Source: Sphingomonas_Q fennica_A (GTDB lineage: Bacteria > Pseudomonadota > Alphaproteobacteria > Sphingomonadales > Sphingomonadaceae). Taken from it: a DNA stretch of 64,000 bases. Made by a program: the position numbers and the translations under genes. Shown here one piece after another: positions 27,655 through 34,964 of the stretch. The notes beneath the pieces are model-generated. The model was given only the letters and a program-made list of their open reading frames with translations, was not told the origin of the DNA and did not search any database. The stretch lies in assembly GCA_036946415.1 (NCBI GenBank), contig JAQIJD010000004.1, forward strand, positions 202,307 through 266,306. The letters are read 5' to 3'. Position 1 is the first letter of the stretch. The number at the start of each line of letters is the position of its first letter.

Positions 27655-28044
27655 TCAGAACATGCCGTTGGCGTTGCGTGGCTCCGTCGCAACAGGCTGG
27701 GAAACATCCCAATGTTCGGCGATCCGCCCATCGGCGATGCGGAAGATGTCGACCACGGCATTGCCCGCCTCGCCGGGATTGATGACGACATGGACGTGGG
27801 CGATCACATGATCGCCATCGGCGAACATCCGCTTCACGCGATGTTCGGCATGGGGCGAGGTCGATCGCGCCCAGCGCAGGAAGCCCTTCAGCGCCTCCGC
27901 CCCGCTGGCCGCCAGCGGACTGTGCTGGATGTAATCGGATCGGAACAGGCCGTCGACGGCCTCGGCATCGAGCGGCCCGAGCACCTCGGCATAGACGCGG
28001 CGGACAAGCGCCAGATTGGCGGCCTCGGTGGCGTCGCGGGCCAT
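27655..28044 (-). CDS. SnoaL-like (NTF2-fold) protein, paralogue of 16530-16919
   Basis: 129 residues: NLALVRRVYAEVLGPLD, SDYIQHSPLAASG, HVIAHVHVVINPGEAGN, GRIAEHWDVSQPV and a C-terminal MF. It is the same subfamily as 16530. It is third in a unit with an MFS transporter and a cupin protein; its ATG shares a base with the cupin stop (TGATG). The function is unknown. Two paralogues in one cluster suggests they act on related pathway intermediates. Confidence 0.74.
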   Translation of the reverse strand: MARDATEAANLALVRRVYAEVLGPLDAEAVDGLFRSDYIQHSPLAASGAEALKGFLRWARSTSPHAEHRVKRMFADGDHVIAHVHVVINPGEAGNAVVDIFRIADGRIAEHWDVSQPVATEPRNANGMF

Positions 28045-28481
28045 CAGCCGCGCGCCCAGGCGAGCAGGTCGAAATCGTCGGCCATGCGGAGGTAGAGGCT
28101 GGCGCCGGGCGTCAGCAGACGCGTCAGGTGGCCGCGGCCGGTGAAATCCTCGAGATAGACGAGGTCGCCGGGGCCGATGGCGTGGCGCTGACCGTCCGAC
28201 GTTTCGGCCTCTATCCGGCCGGCGAGGTTGATCGTGAAGGTCTTGAACGGGGCGTGGTGCCAGCCCTCCACCGCCGGCACGAAGCCGGCGGCGAGGACCG
28301 AGGCGACCGGCAGCGGCTTGGCCGCGGCCGCCAGCGCCACCCGCTCGCCATGCGACACGCCGTCGGCCCCGGCGAAGATGCGCAGGATGCGGACCGCGCC
28401 CGGCGGGCCGGCGGGCGGCCCCGCAGCCAGCAGGAAGGGGGCGGCGGCCAACGTCAATGCATCGCGGCGGGTGGCATCCAT
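28044..28481 (-). CDS. Cupin-domain protein with a Tat-like signal
   Basis: 145 residues. MDATRRDALTLAAAPFLLAA is a twin-arginine-like signal, so it is probably periplasmic. The cupin barrel has WHHAPFKTFTINLAGRIEAE, then AIGPGDLVYLEDFTGRGHLT, matching the two cupin motifs, with His and Glu residues that could hold a metal. It is sandwiched by TGATG overlaps between the MFS transporter and a SnoaL-like gene. It could be a small dioxygenase, isomerase or binding protein; no specific family is recognised. Confidence 0.72.
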   Translation of the reverse strand: MDATRRDALTLAAAPFLLAAGPPAGPPGAVRILRIFAGADGVSHGERVALAAAAKPLPVASVLAAGFVPAVEGWHHAPFKTFTINLAGRIEAETSDGQRHAIGPGDLVYLEDFTGRGHLTRLLTPGASLYLRMADDFDLLAWARG

Positions 28482-29674
28482 CAGGCGTTCCTCGCAGGCA
28501 GGTCGATCGTGCGGCGGACGGCCAGCGCCAGCAGCGCGCACAGCAGCGCGGGGATGGCGAGGCCGGCCATGATGAGCCGCGGCGCTACCGACAGCGCCAG
28601 CAGCCCGCCGCCCGCCAGCGGGCCGATCACCGCGCCGATCCGCGCCACCGCCGCCAGCCAGCCGTAGCCGGCGGCGCGGATCGCGGACGGATAAGCGGCG
28701 GCGGCCAGCGCGAAGACGACGAAGGTGGTGCCCGCCACCCCCGCCCCCATCAGCGCCAGCGCCGCACTCCACGCGGGGATGAGGGGCGGCAGCAGCGCGA
28801 ACAGCGCGGCACCGATCGCCGCGACGACGAAGCCCGCCACCAGCGCCCCCGTCGCCCGCCCGCGATCGACCACCAGCGCCAGCGTCAGCGCGCCGGCGAT
28901 GCCGCCGACGTGGAACGCCATCACGCTGCGCAGCGCCGCGGCGGGCGGCCAGCCGGCGGCACCGAGCAGGGTCGGCAGCCAGCTCAGCACCAGATAGAGG
29001 AGCAGGGTATTGAGCGAATAGATCGCCCACAGCAGCAGCGTCTTCGGGCGGAGGGCGGGGGAGAGCAGCCCGCCCAGCCCGCCGCGCGGGCCATCGGCCG
29101 CGGCGGGCGCGCCATGGCCGGGCGCCTCGGGCAGCGCGACGGCGAGCACGGCCGAGAGGACGAGCGGCAGCAGCCCGCCCGCCACGAAGATACCCTGCCA
29201 GCCGCCCCACGCCACCAGCCACGGCGCCACGAACCCCGCCGCGAGCGACCCGACCGAGACATTGCAGCCCATCAACGTCAACAGCCAGGCCCGCCGCGCC
29301 GGCGGCGCATGATCGGACATCAGCGCCGTCGCATTGCCCTGGCAGGCGCCGAGCGCGAGGCCGGTGACGAGGCGGAGCGCGGCGAGCGCGATGACGCTGC
29401 CGGCCAGCGCCGTCGCCAGCGAGGAGAGGCCGAGCAGCGCGGTGCAGCCGATCAGCAGCGGCCGCCGGCCGAACCGGTCGCCAAGCGGGGCGAGGAAGGC
29501 CGCGCCCAGCCCCAGCCCCAGCACCGACAGGCCGAGCGCTAGGCTGAACCCCGCCGGCGCGATCCCCCACGCCGCCGACAGCGCCGGCACCGCCAGCGCC
29601 ATCGCCTGCACGTCGAACCCGTCGAGCAGCACGACGAGGCTGGTGAGCGCGAACACGCGGGCCTGCGGCGACAT
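28481..29674 (-). CDS. MFS transporter of the aromatic acid:H+ symporter type
   Basis: About 397 residues with 12 spans. The family sign is the charged DGFDVQAMALAVPAL in span 1, with PLGDRFGRRPLLIGCTALLG between spans 2 and 3 and LVVDRGRATGALVAG between spans 8 and 9, as in PcaK, VanK and BenK. ATG 29674 has GAGGGGA upstream; ATG 29707 is in frame but less likely. It probably imports 4-hydroxybenzoate- or vanillate-like acids. It heads a three-gene unit and diverges from the gene at 29815 across the best-matching operator. Confidence 0.83.
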   Translation of the reverse strand: MSPQARVFALTSLVVLLDGFDVQAMALAVPALSAAWGIAPAGFSLALGLSVLGLGLGAAFLAPLGDRFGRRPLLIGCTALLGLSSLATALAGSVIALAALRLVTGLALGACQGNATALMSDHAPPARRAWLLTLMGCNVSVGSLAAGFVAPWLVAWGGWQGIFVAGGLLPLVLSAVLAVALPEAPGHGAPAAADGPRGGLGGLLSPALRPKTLLLWAIYSLNTLLLYLVLSWLPTLLGAAGWPPAAALRSVMAFHVGGIAGALTLALVVDRGRATGALVAGFVVAAIGAALFALLPPLIPAWSAALALMGAGVAGTTFVVFALAAAAYPSAIRAAGYGWLAAVARIGAVIGPLAGGGLLALSVAPRLIMAGLAIPALLCALLALAVRRTIDLPARNA

Positions 29675-29760
29675 CCCATCCCCTCTGCCGGCGGTGCTTG
29701 GGCGCACCGCTCCGTCCCCCCCATCCGTAGCCGGATACCGCGCGCGATCAAGTGGAATTG

Positions 29761-29772
29761 TAACGATTGTTA
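29761..29772. promoter_or_regulatory. Perfect TAACGATTGTTA regulator site
   Basis: A perfect TAAC-N4-GTTA. It is 87 bases upstream of the MFS start (29674) and 43 bases upstream of the SnoaL-like gene at 29815, between divergent genes. It is the best copy of the motif in the cluster. Confidence 0.55.
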
Positions 29773-29814
29773 CGGCGTGGCAGGATCGGCGGGAACGATC
29801 GAGGGGAGAGGGAC

Positions 29815-30300
29815 ATGCCGGGCTATGCCGAGGATCGCGCGCGGATCGAGGATCTGATGGCGCGCTATCTGTTCGCGCTCGATTGGCAGGACGTGGATGC
29901 CTATGCCGCGACCTTCGCCGAGGACGGGGTGCTGGATTGGGCGATGGGGATCGTGACGGGCCGTGCGGCGATCGCGCGCGAGGCGGCGGCGATGGCGGCC
30001 GCCGTCGCCGCGCGCGCGGCGCTTGACGCGCCGCTCCGTCCTGCGCGGCGGCGGCATTTCGTCACCAACCTGGCGCTGGCGATCGACGGCGACCGCGCCA
30101 CGGCGCGCGCCTACTGGTGCGAGCTGAACAACGACGTGCGCGACCGCTGGCCCTATGTCGCGGGCTACGGCCATTACGAGGACGATCTGGTGCGGGACGG
30201 CGACGGCTGGCTGTTCGCGCGCCGCCGCATCTGCAACGAGATACTGGCGCACCGCGCGGCGGGGGCGGACAATCCGGTGGGGTGGGGAGCATCGGCGTAG
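29815..30300 (+). CDS. SnoaL-like (NTF2-fold) protein, possible lignin-dimer lyase
   Basis: 161 residues beginning MPGYAEDRARIEDLMARYLF, with ALDWQDVDAYAATFAEDGVLD, HFVTNLALAIDGDRATARAY, and GYGHYEDDLVRDGDGWLFARRR. This is the SnoaL_4 pattern, distinct from the other three NTF2-like proteins here. LdpA, the sphingomonad diarylpropane lyase that releases formaldehyde to make lignostilbene, is an NTF2-fold enzyme; this protein is a candidate for such a step, given the lignostilbene-type dioxygenase in the same cluster. That function is inferred. GAGGGGAGAGGG precedes the start. Confidence 0.72.
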   Translation: MPGYAEDRARIEDLMARYLFALDWQDVDAYAATFAEDGVLDWAMGIVTGRAAIAREAAAMAAAVAARAALDAPLRPARRRHFVTNLALAIDGDRATARAYWCELNNDVRDRWPYVAGYGHYEDDLVRDGDGWLFARRRICNEILAHRAAGADNPVGWGASA

Positions 30301-30309
30301 GGGCGCCCC

Positions 30310-30425
30310 TCTCCGTTCGTCCAGAGTAGCCATTGAGCCTGTCGAAATGGCGTATCGAGGGACGCTGGCCGGGCGATGCTTCGATACGCGCCTTCGACAG
30401 GCTCAGTCGCTACTCAGCACGAACG
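30310..30425. repeat. REP-like inverted repeat (GCCTGTCGAA/CGATACG family)
   Basis: The arms GAGTAGCCATTGAGCCTGTC and GACAGGCTCAGTCGCTACTC enclose an inner CGTATCGA/TCGATACG pair. It is the first spacer between the SnoaL-like gene and the partial duplicate at 30450. Confidence 0.65.
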
Positions 30426-30449
30426 GCATTCCGACGCCGCTACCCTCCC

Positions 30450-30532
30450 TCACGCCACCTCCATCGGCTGCGTCGTCCACCCCAGCTGCGGGGTGGCGCA
30501 TCGCGCGGCGGGGGCGGGGAATCCGGTGGGTG
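30450..30532. repeat. Relic tandem duplication of the two flanking gene ends
   Basis: 30450-30496 copies the last coding bases of the ATPase gene (30721-30767) with about 3 mismatches in 47, and 30494-30532 copies 30245-30283 of the SnoaL-like gene with about 3 mismatches in 39. The order is that expected of a junction left by tandem duplication of a segment of about 250-270 bases. No start or full gene is present. The whole 30301-30720 gap is repeats. Confidence 0.7.
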
Positions 30533-30581
30533 CGATGGGCGGGAAGCATATCTCCGGCTGAGCCGTTCTCGCCGCCCTCCG

Positions 30582-30657
30582 TTCATGCCGAGCGAAGTCG
30601 AGGCACATGCGCAACGTCGGCCCCCGTAGTCCTCGACTTCGCTCGGGCCGAACGGAG
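30582..30657. repeat. REP-like inverted repeat (CGAAGTCGAGG family)
   Basis: The arms GTTCATGCCGAGCGAAGTCG and CGACTTCGCTCGGGCCGAAC match the repeat at 8361-8437 very closely. It occupies the second spacer before the ATPase gene end. Confidence 0.7.
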
Positions 30658-30720
30658 GTTGCGTTCAGACCTGCTTACGCCTCACCGGTTCCGGAGAAGC
30701 ATTGCGACGCGGTCGCCACC

Positions 30721-32175
30721 TCACACCACCTCCATCGGCTGCGTCGTCCACCCCAGCCGCGGGATGGTGATCGAGCGGCGGCCGGCGAGGTCGGTGCGGC
30801 AGACGATGAGGTCGCGGCCCTCGATATAGGCGATCAGCCGGCGGACGCGGCCGAGCGAGGACGTGCCGTAGGTGCGGGCGATCGCGGCGTCGTCCGGGCA
30901 GGGCCGCTCCTCGCGTGCGGCGCGGGCGATGAGGAGGAAGGCGCCGATCATGTCGTCGGGCAGCGCCGCCGCCAGCGCCAGCGCCTCCTCCCAGCCGCCC
31001 TCGTCCGGCCGGGGGATGCCGGCCCGCGCGCAGCCCAGCCGGCGGACGAAGGCGGGCAGATCGAGCGTCGGCCGGGCGAGGCCCGCCATCCGGCAGCGCA
31101 CCTGGAAATCCTGGAACAGCACCGCGGGCGGGCGCATCGCCGCATCGGGATCGTCGGCGATGGCGGCGAGCGCTTCGGCCTCGATATCCGCCGCCGCCAC
31201 CAGATCGAGCAGCGGCAGCGCATCGGGCGCGGGCGGCGGGGCGGGCGGCGGGACGATGCCGGCCAGCACCGCTTCGGCATCGCGCGGCGGGGGCGGCGGC
31301 GAGGCGGGGCACTCCGCCACCGGCTCGGCGGCGAACAGCAGGTCGTGGAGATCGGCCGTGGCGGGCGCGGGCGGCGGCGTGAGGACCGGCCCGCCGCCGC
31401 GCGCCGCCGTTTCGACCGCGCCGATCGTCACCGCCACCGGCCGCCGGGCGATCGCCGGGCCGAGACCCAGGAACTTGCCCCGCGGCAGATCGCGGATCTG
31501 TTCGGCCTGGCGCCGCTCCATCCCCAGCAGATCGGCGGCGCGCGCCATGTCGATATCGAGAAAGGTGCGCCCCATCAGGAAGTTGGAAGCCTCGGCAGCG
31601 ACGTTCTTGGCGAGCTTGGCCAGCCGCTGCGTGGCGATCACGCCGGCGAGACCGCGCTTGCGCCCGCGGCACATCAGATTGGTCATCGCCGACAGGGAGG
31701 CGCGGCGCACCTCCTCATTGACCTCGCCCGCGGCGGAGGGCGCGAACAATTGCGCCTCGTCCACCACCACCAGCGCGGGATACCAGATCTCGCGCGGCGC
31801 CTCGAACAAGGCCTGCAGGAAGGCGGCGGCGGTGCGCATCTGGCCTTCCACCTCCAGCCCTTCGAGATTGAGCACGACGGAGGCGCGATGTTCGCGGATG
31901 CGGCGGGCGAAGCGCGTCATCTCGCGCTCGCTATGGTCGTGCGCGTCGATCACGACATGGCCGTAGGGTTCGGCGAAGGTAGTGAAATCGCCTTCGGGAT
32001 CGACGATCACCTGCTGCACCTGCCCGGCCGACCGTTCGAGCAGGCGGCGCAGCAGGTGCGACTTGCCCGATCCCGAATTGCCCTGGACGAGCAGACGGGT
32101 GGCGAGCAGCTCCTCCAGATCGATCGAAACGGGGGCGCCGCCCGCATCCGTGCCGATATCGACGGATGTGGTCAT
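30721..32175 (-). CDS. HerA/DUF87-like ATP-binding protein
   Basis: 484 residues. Walker A is GNSGSGKSHLLRRLLE (residues 32-47), Walker B is ALVVVDEAQLFAP (about 142-154), and an RGRKRGLAGVIATQRLAKL segment with sensor and arginine-finger character follows. After about residue 265 there is a Pro/Ala-rich linker, then an all-alpha C-terminal part with FVRRLGCARAG and IARTYGTSSLGRVRRLIAYI that looks like a winged helix. HerA-type ATPases form hexamers that move DNA, but the partner nuclease NurA is not seen. The role is unknown. The last 47 bases are duplicated at 30450. Confidence 0.75.
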   Translation of the reverse strand: MTTSVDIGTDAGGAPVSIDLEELLATRLLVQGNSGSGKSHLLRRLLERSAGQVQQVIVDPEGDFTTFAEPYGHVVIDAHDHSEREMTRFARRIREHRASVVLNLEGLEVEGQMRTAAAFLQALFEAPREIWYPALVVVDEAQLFAPSAAGEVNEEVRRASLSAMTNLMCRGRKRGLAGVIATQRLAKLAKNVAAEASNFLMGRTFLDIDMARAADLLGMERRQAEQIRDLPRGKFLGLGPAIARRPVAVTIGAVETAARGGGPVLTPPPAPATADLHDLLFAAEPVAECPASPPPPPRDAEAVLAGIVPPPAPPPAPDALPLLDLVAAADIEAEALAAIADDPDAAMRPPAVLFQDFQVRCRMAGLARPTLDLPAFVRRLGCARAGIPRPDEGGWEEALALAAALPDDMIGAFLLIARAAREERPCPDDAAIARTYGTSSLGRVRRLIAYIEGRDLIVCRTDLAGRRSITIPRLGWTTQPMEVV

Positions 32176-32254
32176 GCCCCAAGCCTGTGGCGGATCGGGC
32201 GGGGGGCCGCAACCCCGCCCCGCCTATCCCGCCTGCGCGGACCGGGCCGCGCGG

Positions 32255-32695
32255 TCAGCCCACCTGATCGAGATAGGCGCCATAGCCCTCGGCTTCCATC
32301 CGCTCCTTCGGCACGAAGCGCAGCGAGGCCGAATTGATGCAATAGCGCAGGCCGCCGCGATCGCGCGGCCCGTCGTCGAACACATGGCCCAGATGGCTGT
32401 CGCCGCCGGCCGAGCGCACCTCGGTGCGGACCATGCCGTGCGTCGTGTCGCGCAGTTCGGCGACATTGGCTGGCTCGACCGGTTTGGTGAAGCTGGGCCA
32501 GCCGCAATGCGATTCGAACTTGTCGGTGGAGGCGAACAACGGCTCGCCCGAGACGATGTCGACATAGAGGCCGGGCCGGTCGTTGTAGAGATATTCGCCC
32601 GTGCCCGGCCGTTCGGTGCCGCTCTGCTGGGTCACGCGATATTGTTCGGGCGTCAGCCGGGCGATGGCCTCGTCGGTCTTGCGATAGTCGGTCAT
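32255..32695 (-). CDS. msrB: Peptide methionine-R-sulfoxide reductase
   Basis: Reduces R-methionine sulfoxide in oxidised proteins. 146 residues from ATG 32695. FESHCGWPSF holds the recycling-Cys region, and RYCINSASLRF carries the catalytic Cys near the C-terminus; HLGHVFDDGP is also conserved. The usual second zinc Cys pair is replaced (EVRSAGGDSHLGH), so this is a zinc-free form. An in-frame N-terminal extension to 32854 overlaps the next gene and is not used. It stands next to a PfpI-type gene, a stress-repair context. Confidence 0.93.
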   Translation of the reverse strand: MTDYRKTDEAIARLTPEQYRVTQQSGTERPGTGEYLYNDRPGLYVDIVSGEPLFASTDKFESHCGWPSFTKPVEPANVAELRDTTHGMVRTEVRSAGGDSHLGHVFDDGPRDRGGLRYCINSASLRFVPKERMEAEGYGAYLDQVG

Positions 32696-32705
32696 GGTCG
32701 GTTCC

Positions 32706-33275
32706 TCAGGCGCTGGCGGTCTGGCCGGCATGGCGGCCCTCAGCGAATTCCTCGACCAGCTTGGCGCAGAAGGCGGGCAGATCGTCGGGCGTGCGGCTGG
32801 TGACGAGGCCCTGATCGACCACCACTTCCGCATCCGTCCAGCTGCCGCCGGCATTGCGGATATCGGTGGCGACGGTGGGGAAGGAGGTGAGCGTGCGGCC
32901 CTTCACCGCATCGGCCTCCACCAGCACCCACGGCGCATGGCAGATGGCGGCGACGGGCTTTCCGGCGGCGAAGAAGCCCTTCACGAAGGCGACGACCGCA
33001 TCGCTGCCGCGCAACTTGTCCGCACCCACCGATCCGCCGGGGATGACGAGGCCGTCGAAGGCATCGGCCGAGACGGCGCCGATCGCCTTGTCGACCGGAT
33101 AGCGCCCGCCGGGATCGAGATCGTTGTTGACCGTTTCCGCCTCGCCCGCCTCCAGGCTGATGACGGTGACGGTACCGCCCGCTGCCTCCACCGCCGCCTT
33201 GGGCTTGGTGAATTCGGGTTCCTCGGTGCCGCGCGGGGCGATGAGGATGGCGATGGTCTTGCCGGACAGGGTCAT
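32706..33275 (-). CDS. PfpI/DJ-1 family (type 1 glutamine amidotransferase-like) protein
   Basis: 189 residues: KTIAILIAPRGTEEPEF at the N-terminus, GLVIPGGSVGADKLR, and the nucleophile elbow AAICHAPWVLVEAD with Cys-His, as in YhbO/PfpI. Proteins of this group are reported as glyoxalase-, deglycase- or chaperone-like stress enzymes. It is 10 bases upstream of msrB on the same strand, so a stress-repair operon is likely. Confidence 0.88.
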   Translation of the reverse strand: MTLSGKTIAILIAPRGTEEPEFTKPKAAVEAAGGTVTVISLEAGEAETVNNDLDPGGRYPVDKAIGAVSADAFDGLVIPGGSVGADKLRGSDAVVAFVKGFFAAGKPVAAICHAPWVLVEADAVKGRTLTSFPTVATDIRNAGGSWTDAEVVVDQGLVTSRTPDDLPAFCAKLVEEFAEGRHAGQTASA

Positions 33276-33302
33276 GACGAAGCTCCTTTGGAGAACGGGG
33301 GA

Positions 33303-33803
33303 TCAGCGCGCGAGCGTGGCGGCGACCTGGCGGCGGACGAGTTCCGACGTGCCGCCGAACACGAGATGCGAGAGATAGGAATAGGCATGGCCCGAGGCAT
33401 CGGTCCGCCACGGCGCCGGGCCGAGGCCGAGCGCGGGCACCGCCGCCTCGTCGAACAAGGTCGCCGTGCCGAGGGCATAAGCGGTGCCGTAGCCGGCGGT
33501 GACGGAGGGCCGGAACTCGGCGGCGACCCCGTAGGCGATGCCGAGGCCCGCCCCGAACAGATAATGGATCGCCTGCCCGCCGAGCGGCTTGGCGTCGTCC
33601 GCCAGGTCGCGGCCGGTGACGGCGCGGGCGGCGGCGTCGGCGGCCTGTTCGGTCGCCGGCTCGCTGCCGCCATCATCGGGAACGAGCGCAGCGGCGGCGG
33701 CCTGGAAGCCGTCCATCGCGTAGGAGGCGACGATCCCCGCCACCGCCCCGGCGACGATGCCGCGCAGCAGCCGCGTCGCCGTCGTATCGGTCTGTTCCGT
33801 CAT
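33303..33803 (-). CDS. YagU/DUF1440-like membrane protein
   Basis: 166 residues from ATG 33803 with AGGAGG upstream. Hydrophobic segments include LLRGIVAGAVAGIVASYAM, HYLFGAGLGIAYGVAAEF, TAGYGTAYALGTATLF and the C-terminal HAYSYLSHLVFGGTSELVRR. It resembles DUF1440 proteins such as YagU, an inner membrane protein linked to acid tolerance. It precedes the PfpI-type gene by 27 bases on the same strand. Function is not established. Confidence 0.7.
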   Translation of the reverse strand: MTEQTDTTATRLLRGIVAGAVAGIVASYAMDGFQAAAAALVPDDGGSEPATEQAADAAARAVTGRDLADDAKPLGGQAIHYLFGAGLGIAYGVAAEFRPSVTAGYGTAYALGTATLFDEAAVPALGLGPAPWRTDASGHAYSYLSHLVFGGTSELVRRQVAATLAR

Positions 33804-33863
33804 CCGTTCCTCCTGCCCGATGGCCTGCACCAACCATCGAGCGGGACGATGGGTTCGCGGCGA

Positions 33864-34289
33864 TCAGGCGAGCGCCAGCCCCACGTCGACATTGCCGCGG
33901 GTGGCGTTGGAATAGGGGCAGATCTGGTGCGCGGTCTCGATCAGTTCCTGCGCCTTGTCCCGCTCGATCCCCGGCAGCGACACCTTGAGGTCGGCGGTGA
34001 TGCCGAATCCGCCTTCGGAGCGCGGGCCGATGCCGACGGTGGCGGTCACGGTCGCGTCCTCGGGCACCTTCACCTTCAATTGCTGCCCGGCGACCTTCAT
34101 CGCGCCGAGAAAGCAGGCAGAATAGCCCGCGGCGAACAATTGCTCCGGGTTGGTGCCGCCGCCGCCGGCGCCACCCAGTTCCTTCGGCGTCGACAGATCG
34201 ACCTTAAGCGTGCCGTCCGCGGTCTCGGCATGGCCCTCGCGGCCACCGGTGGCGCTGGCGCTGGTGGTATATTTGACGTCGACGGGCAT
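33864..34289 (-). CDS. ohr: Organic hydroperoxide resistance protein (Ohr/OsmC family)
   Basis: Thiol peroxidase for organic and fatty-acid hydroperoxides. 141 residues from ATG 34289 (GGAAGG seven bases upstream; ATG 34295 is too close to it). The first reactive Cys lies in FAAGYSACFLGAMK and the second in AHQICPYSNATRGN, the Ohr pair. NPEQLFAAGYSACF is a family hallmark. It diverges from an ohrR-like regulator, the classic arrangement. Confidence 0.94.
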   Translation of the reverse strand: MPVDVKYTTSASATGGREGHAETADGTLKVDLSTPKELGGAGGGGTNPEQLFAAGYSACFLGAMKVAGQQLKVKVPEDATVTATVGIGPRSEGGFGITADLKVSLPGIERDKAQELIETAHQICPYSNATRGNVDVGLALA

Positions 34290-34313
34290 CGGCATTCCTT
34301 CCCCAATAATATA

Positions 34314-34323
34314 TATCGCGATA
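34314..34323. promoter_or_regulatory. Palindrome in the ohr-ohrR gap, possible OhrR operator
   Basis: TATCGCGATA is a perfect 10-bp palindrome in an AT-rich stretch (AATAATATATATCGCGATAG) that probably carries the promoter. It is 25 bases upstream of the ohr start. OhrR binding here is inferred from position. Confidence 0.4.
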
Positions 34324-34407
34324 GGGATATGGGGCGGGGCAACGGATTGTCCAGCCTTTCCGTGCACCGATTTGGGGTTCGGCCGCAGCCGGTGTAGCAC
34401 CGTGCCG

Positions 34408-34863
34408 ATGAGCCCCCGCGATCCCGCCGTGCTGCCGCTGGACAGCCAATTGTGCTTCGCGCTCTATACCGCGTCGATCGCGATGAACCGGGCCTACAAG
34501 CCGATGCTGGACGCGATGGGGATCACCTATCCCCAATATCTGGTCCTCAACGCGCTGTGGGAGGAGGATGGCCGCACGATCGGCGCGCTGGCCCAGCGGC
34601 TGGCGCTGGAATCGAGCACGATCACGCCGCTGGTCAAGCGGCTGGCGGCGGCGGGCCTCGTGCTCAGGATGCGCGATCCGGCGGACGAGCGCCACGTCGT
34701 CGTCCGCCTCACCCCCAAGGGGCGGGCCTTGCGCAGCGACAGCGCCTGCCTGACCGATACGGTGCTGAGCCGTACCGGCCTCACCCTGAGCGAGACGACG
34801 GCGCTGGCGGGCGATATCCAGCGCCTGCGCCGCGCGCTCGCCGGGGACGAGGCCGGGCAATAG
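34408..34863 (+). CDS. ohrR: OhrR-type MarR-family peroxide-sensing repressor
   Basis: 151 residues. The conserved redox Cys is in DSQLCFALYTASIAM, the Cys that senses organic peroxide in OhrR. The winged helix has TYPQYLVLNALWEEDG, ALESSTITPLVKRLAAAGLV and the wing DPADERHVVVRLTPKG. It is divergent from ohr, which it should repress until oxidised. ATG 34408 is used; the upstream in-frame extension runs antisense through ohr and is rejected. Confidence 0.9.
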   Translation: MSPRDPAVLPLDSQLCFALYTASIAMNRAYKPMLDAMGITYPQYLVLNALWEEDGRTIGALAQRLALESSTITPLVKRLAAAGLVLRMRDPADERHVVVRLTPKGRALRSDSACLTDTVLSRTGLTLSETTALAGDIQRLRRALAGDEAGQ

Positions 34864-34964
34864 CCGGCGCGTCCGGCGCGATCCCTTGCCCGATCCGGCC
34901 GGCCCCTGTCCCGCGGGGCGGCGGGCTGATACGCGGATCGCGCGACTATTCGGGGAGAGCATCG

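Noticed and set aside
30310..30657. A CRISPR array or phage attachment site in the repeat-rich gap
   Set aside because: The repeats are palindromic REP-like elements and a tandem duplication relic, without regular repeat-spacer units or an integrase.
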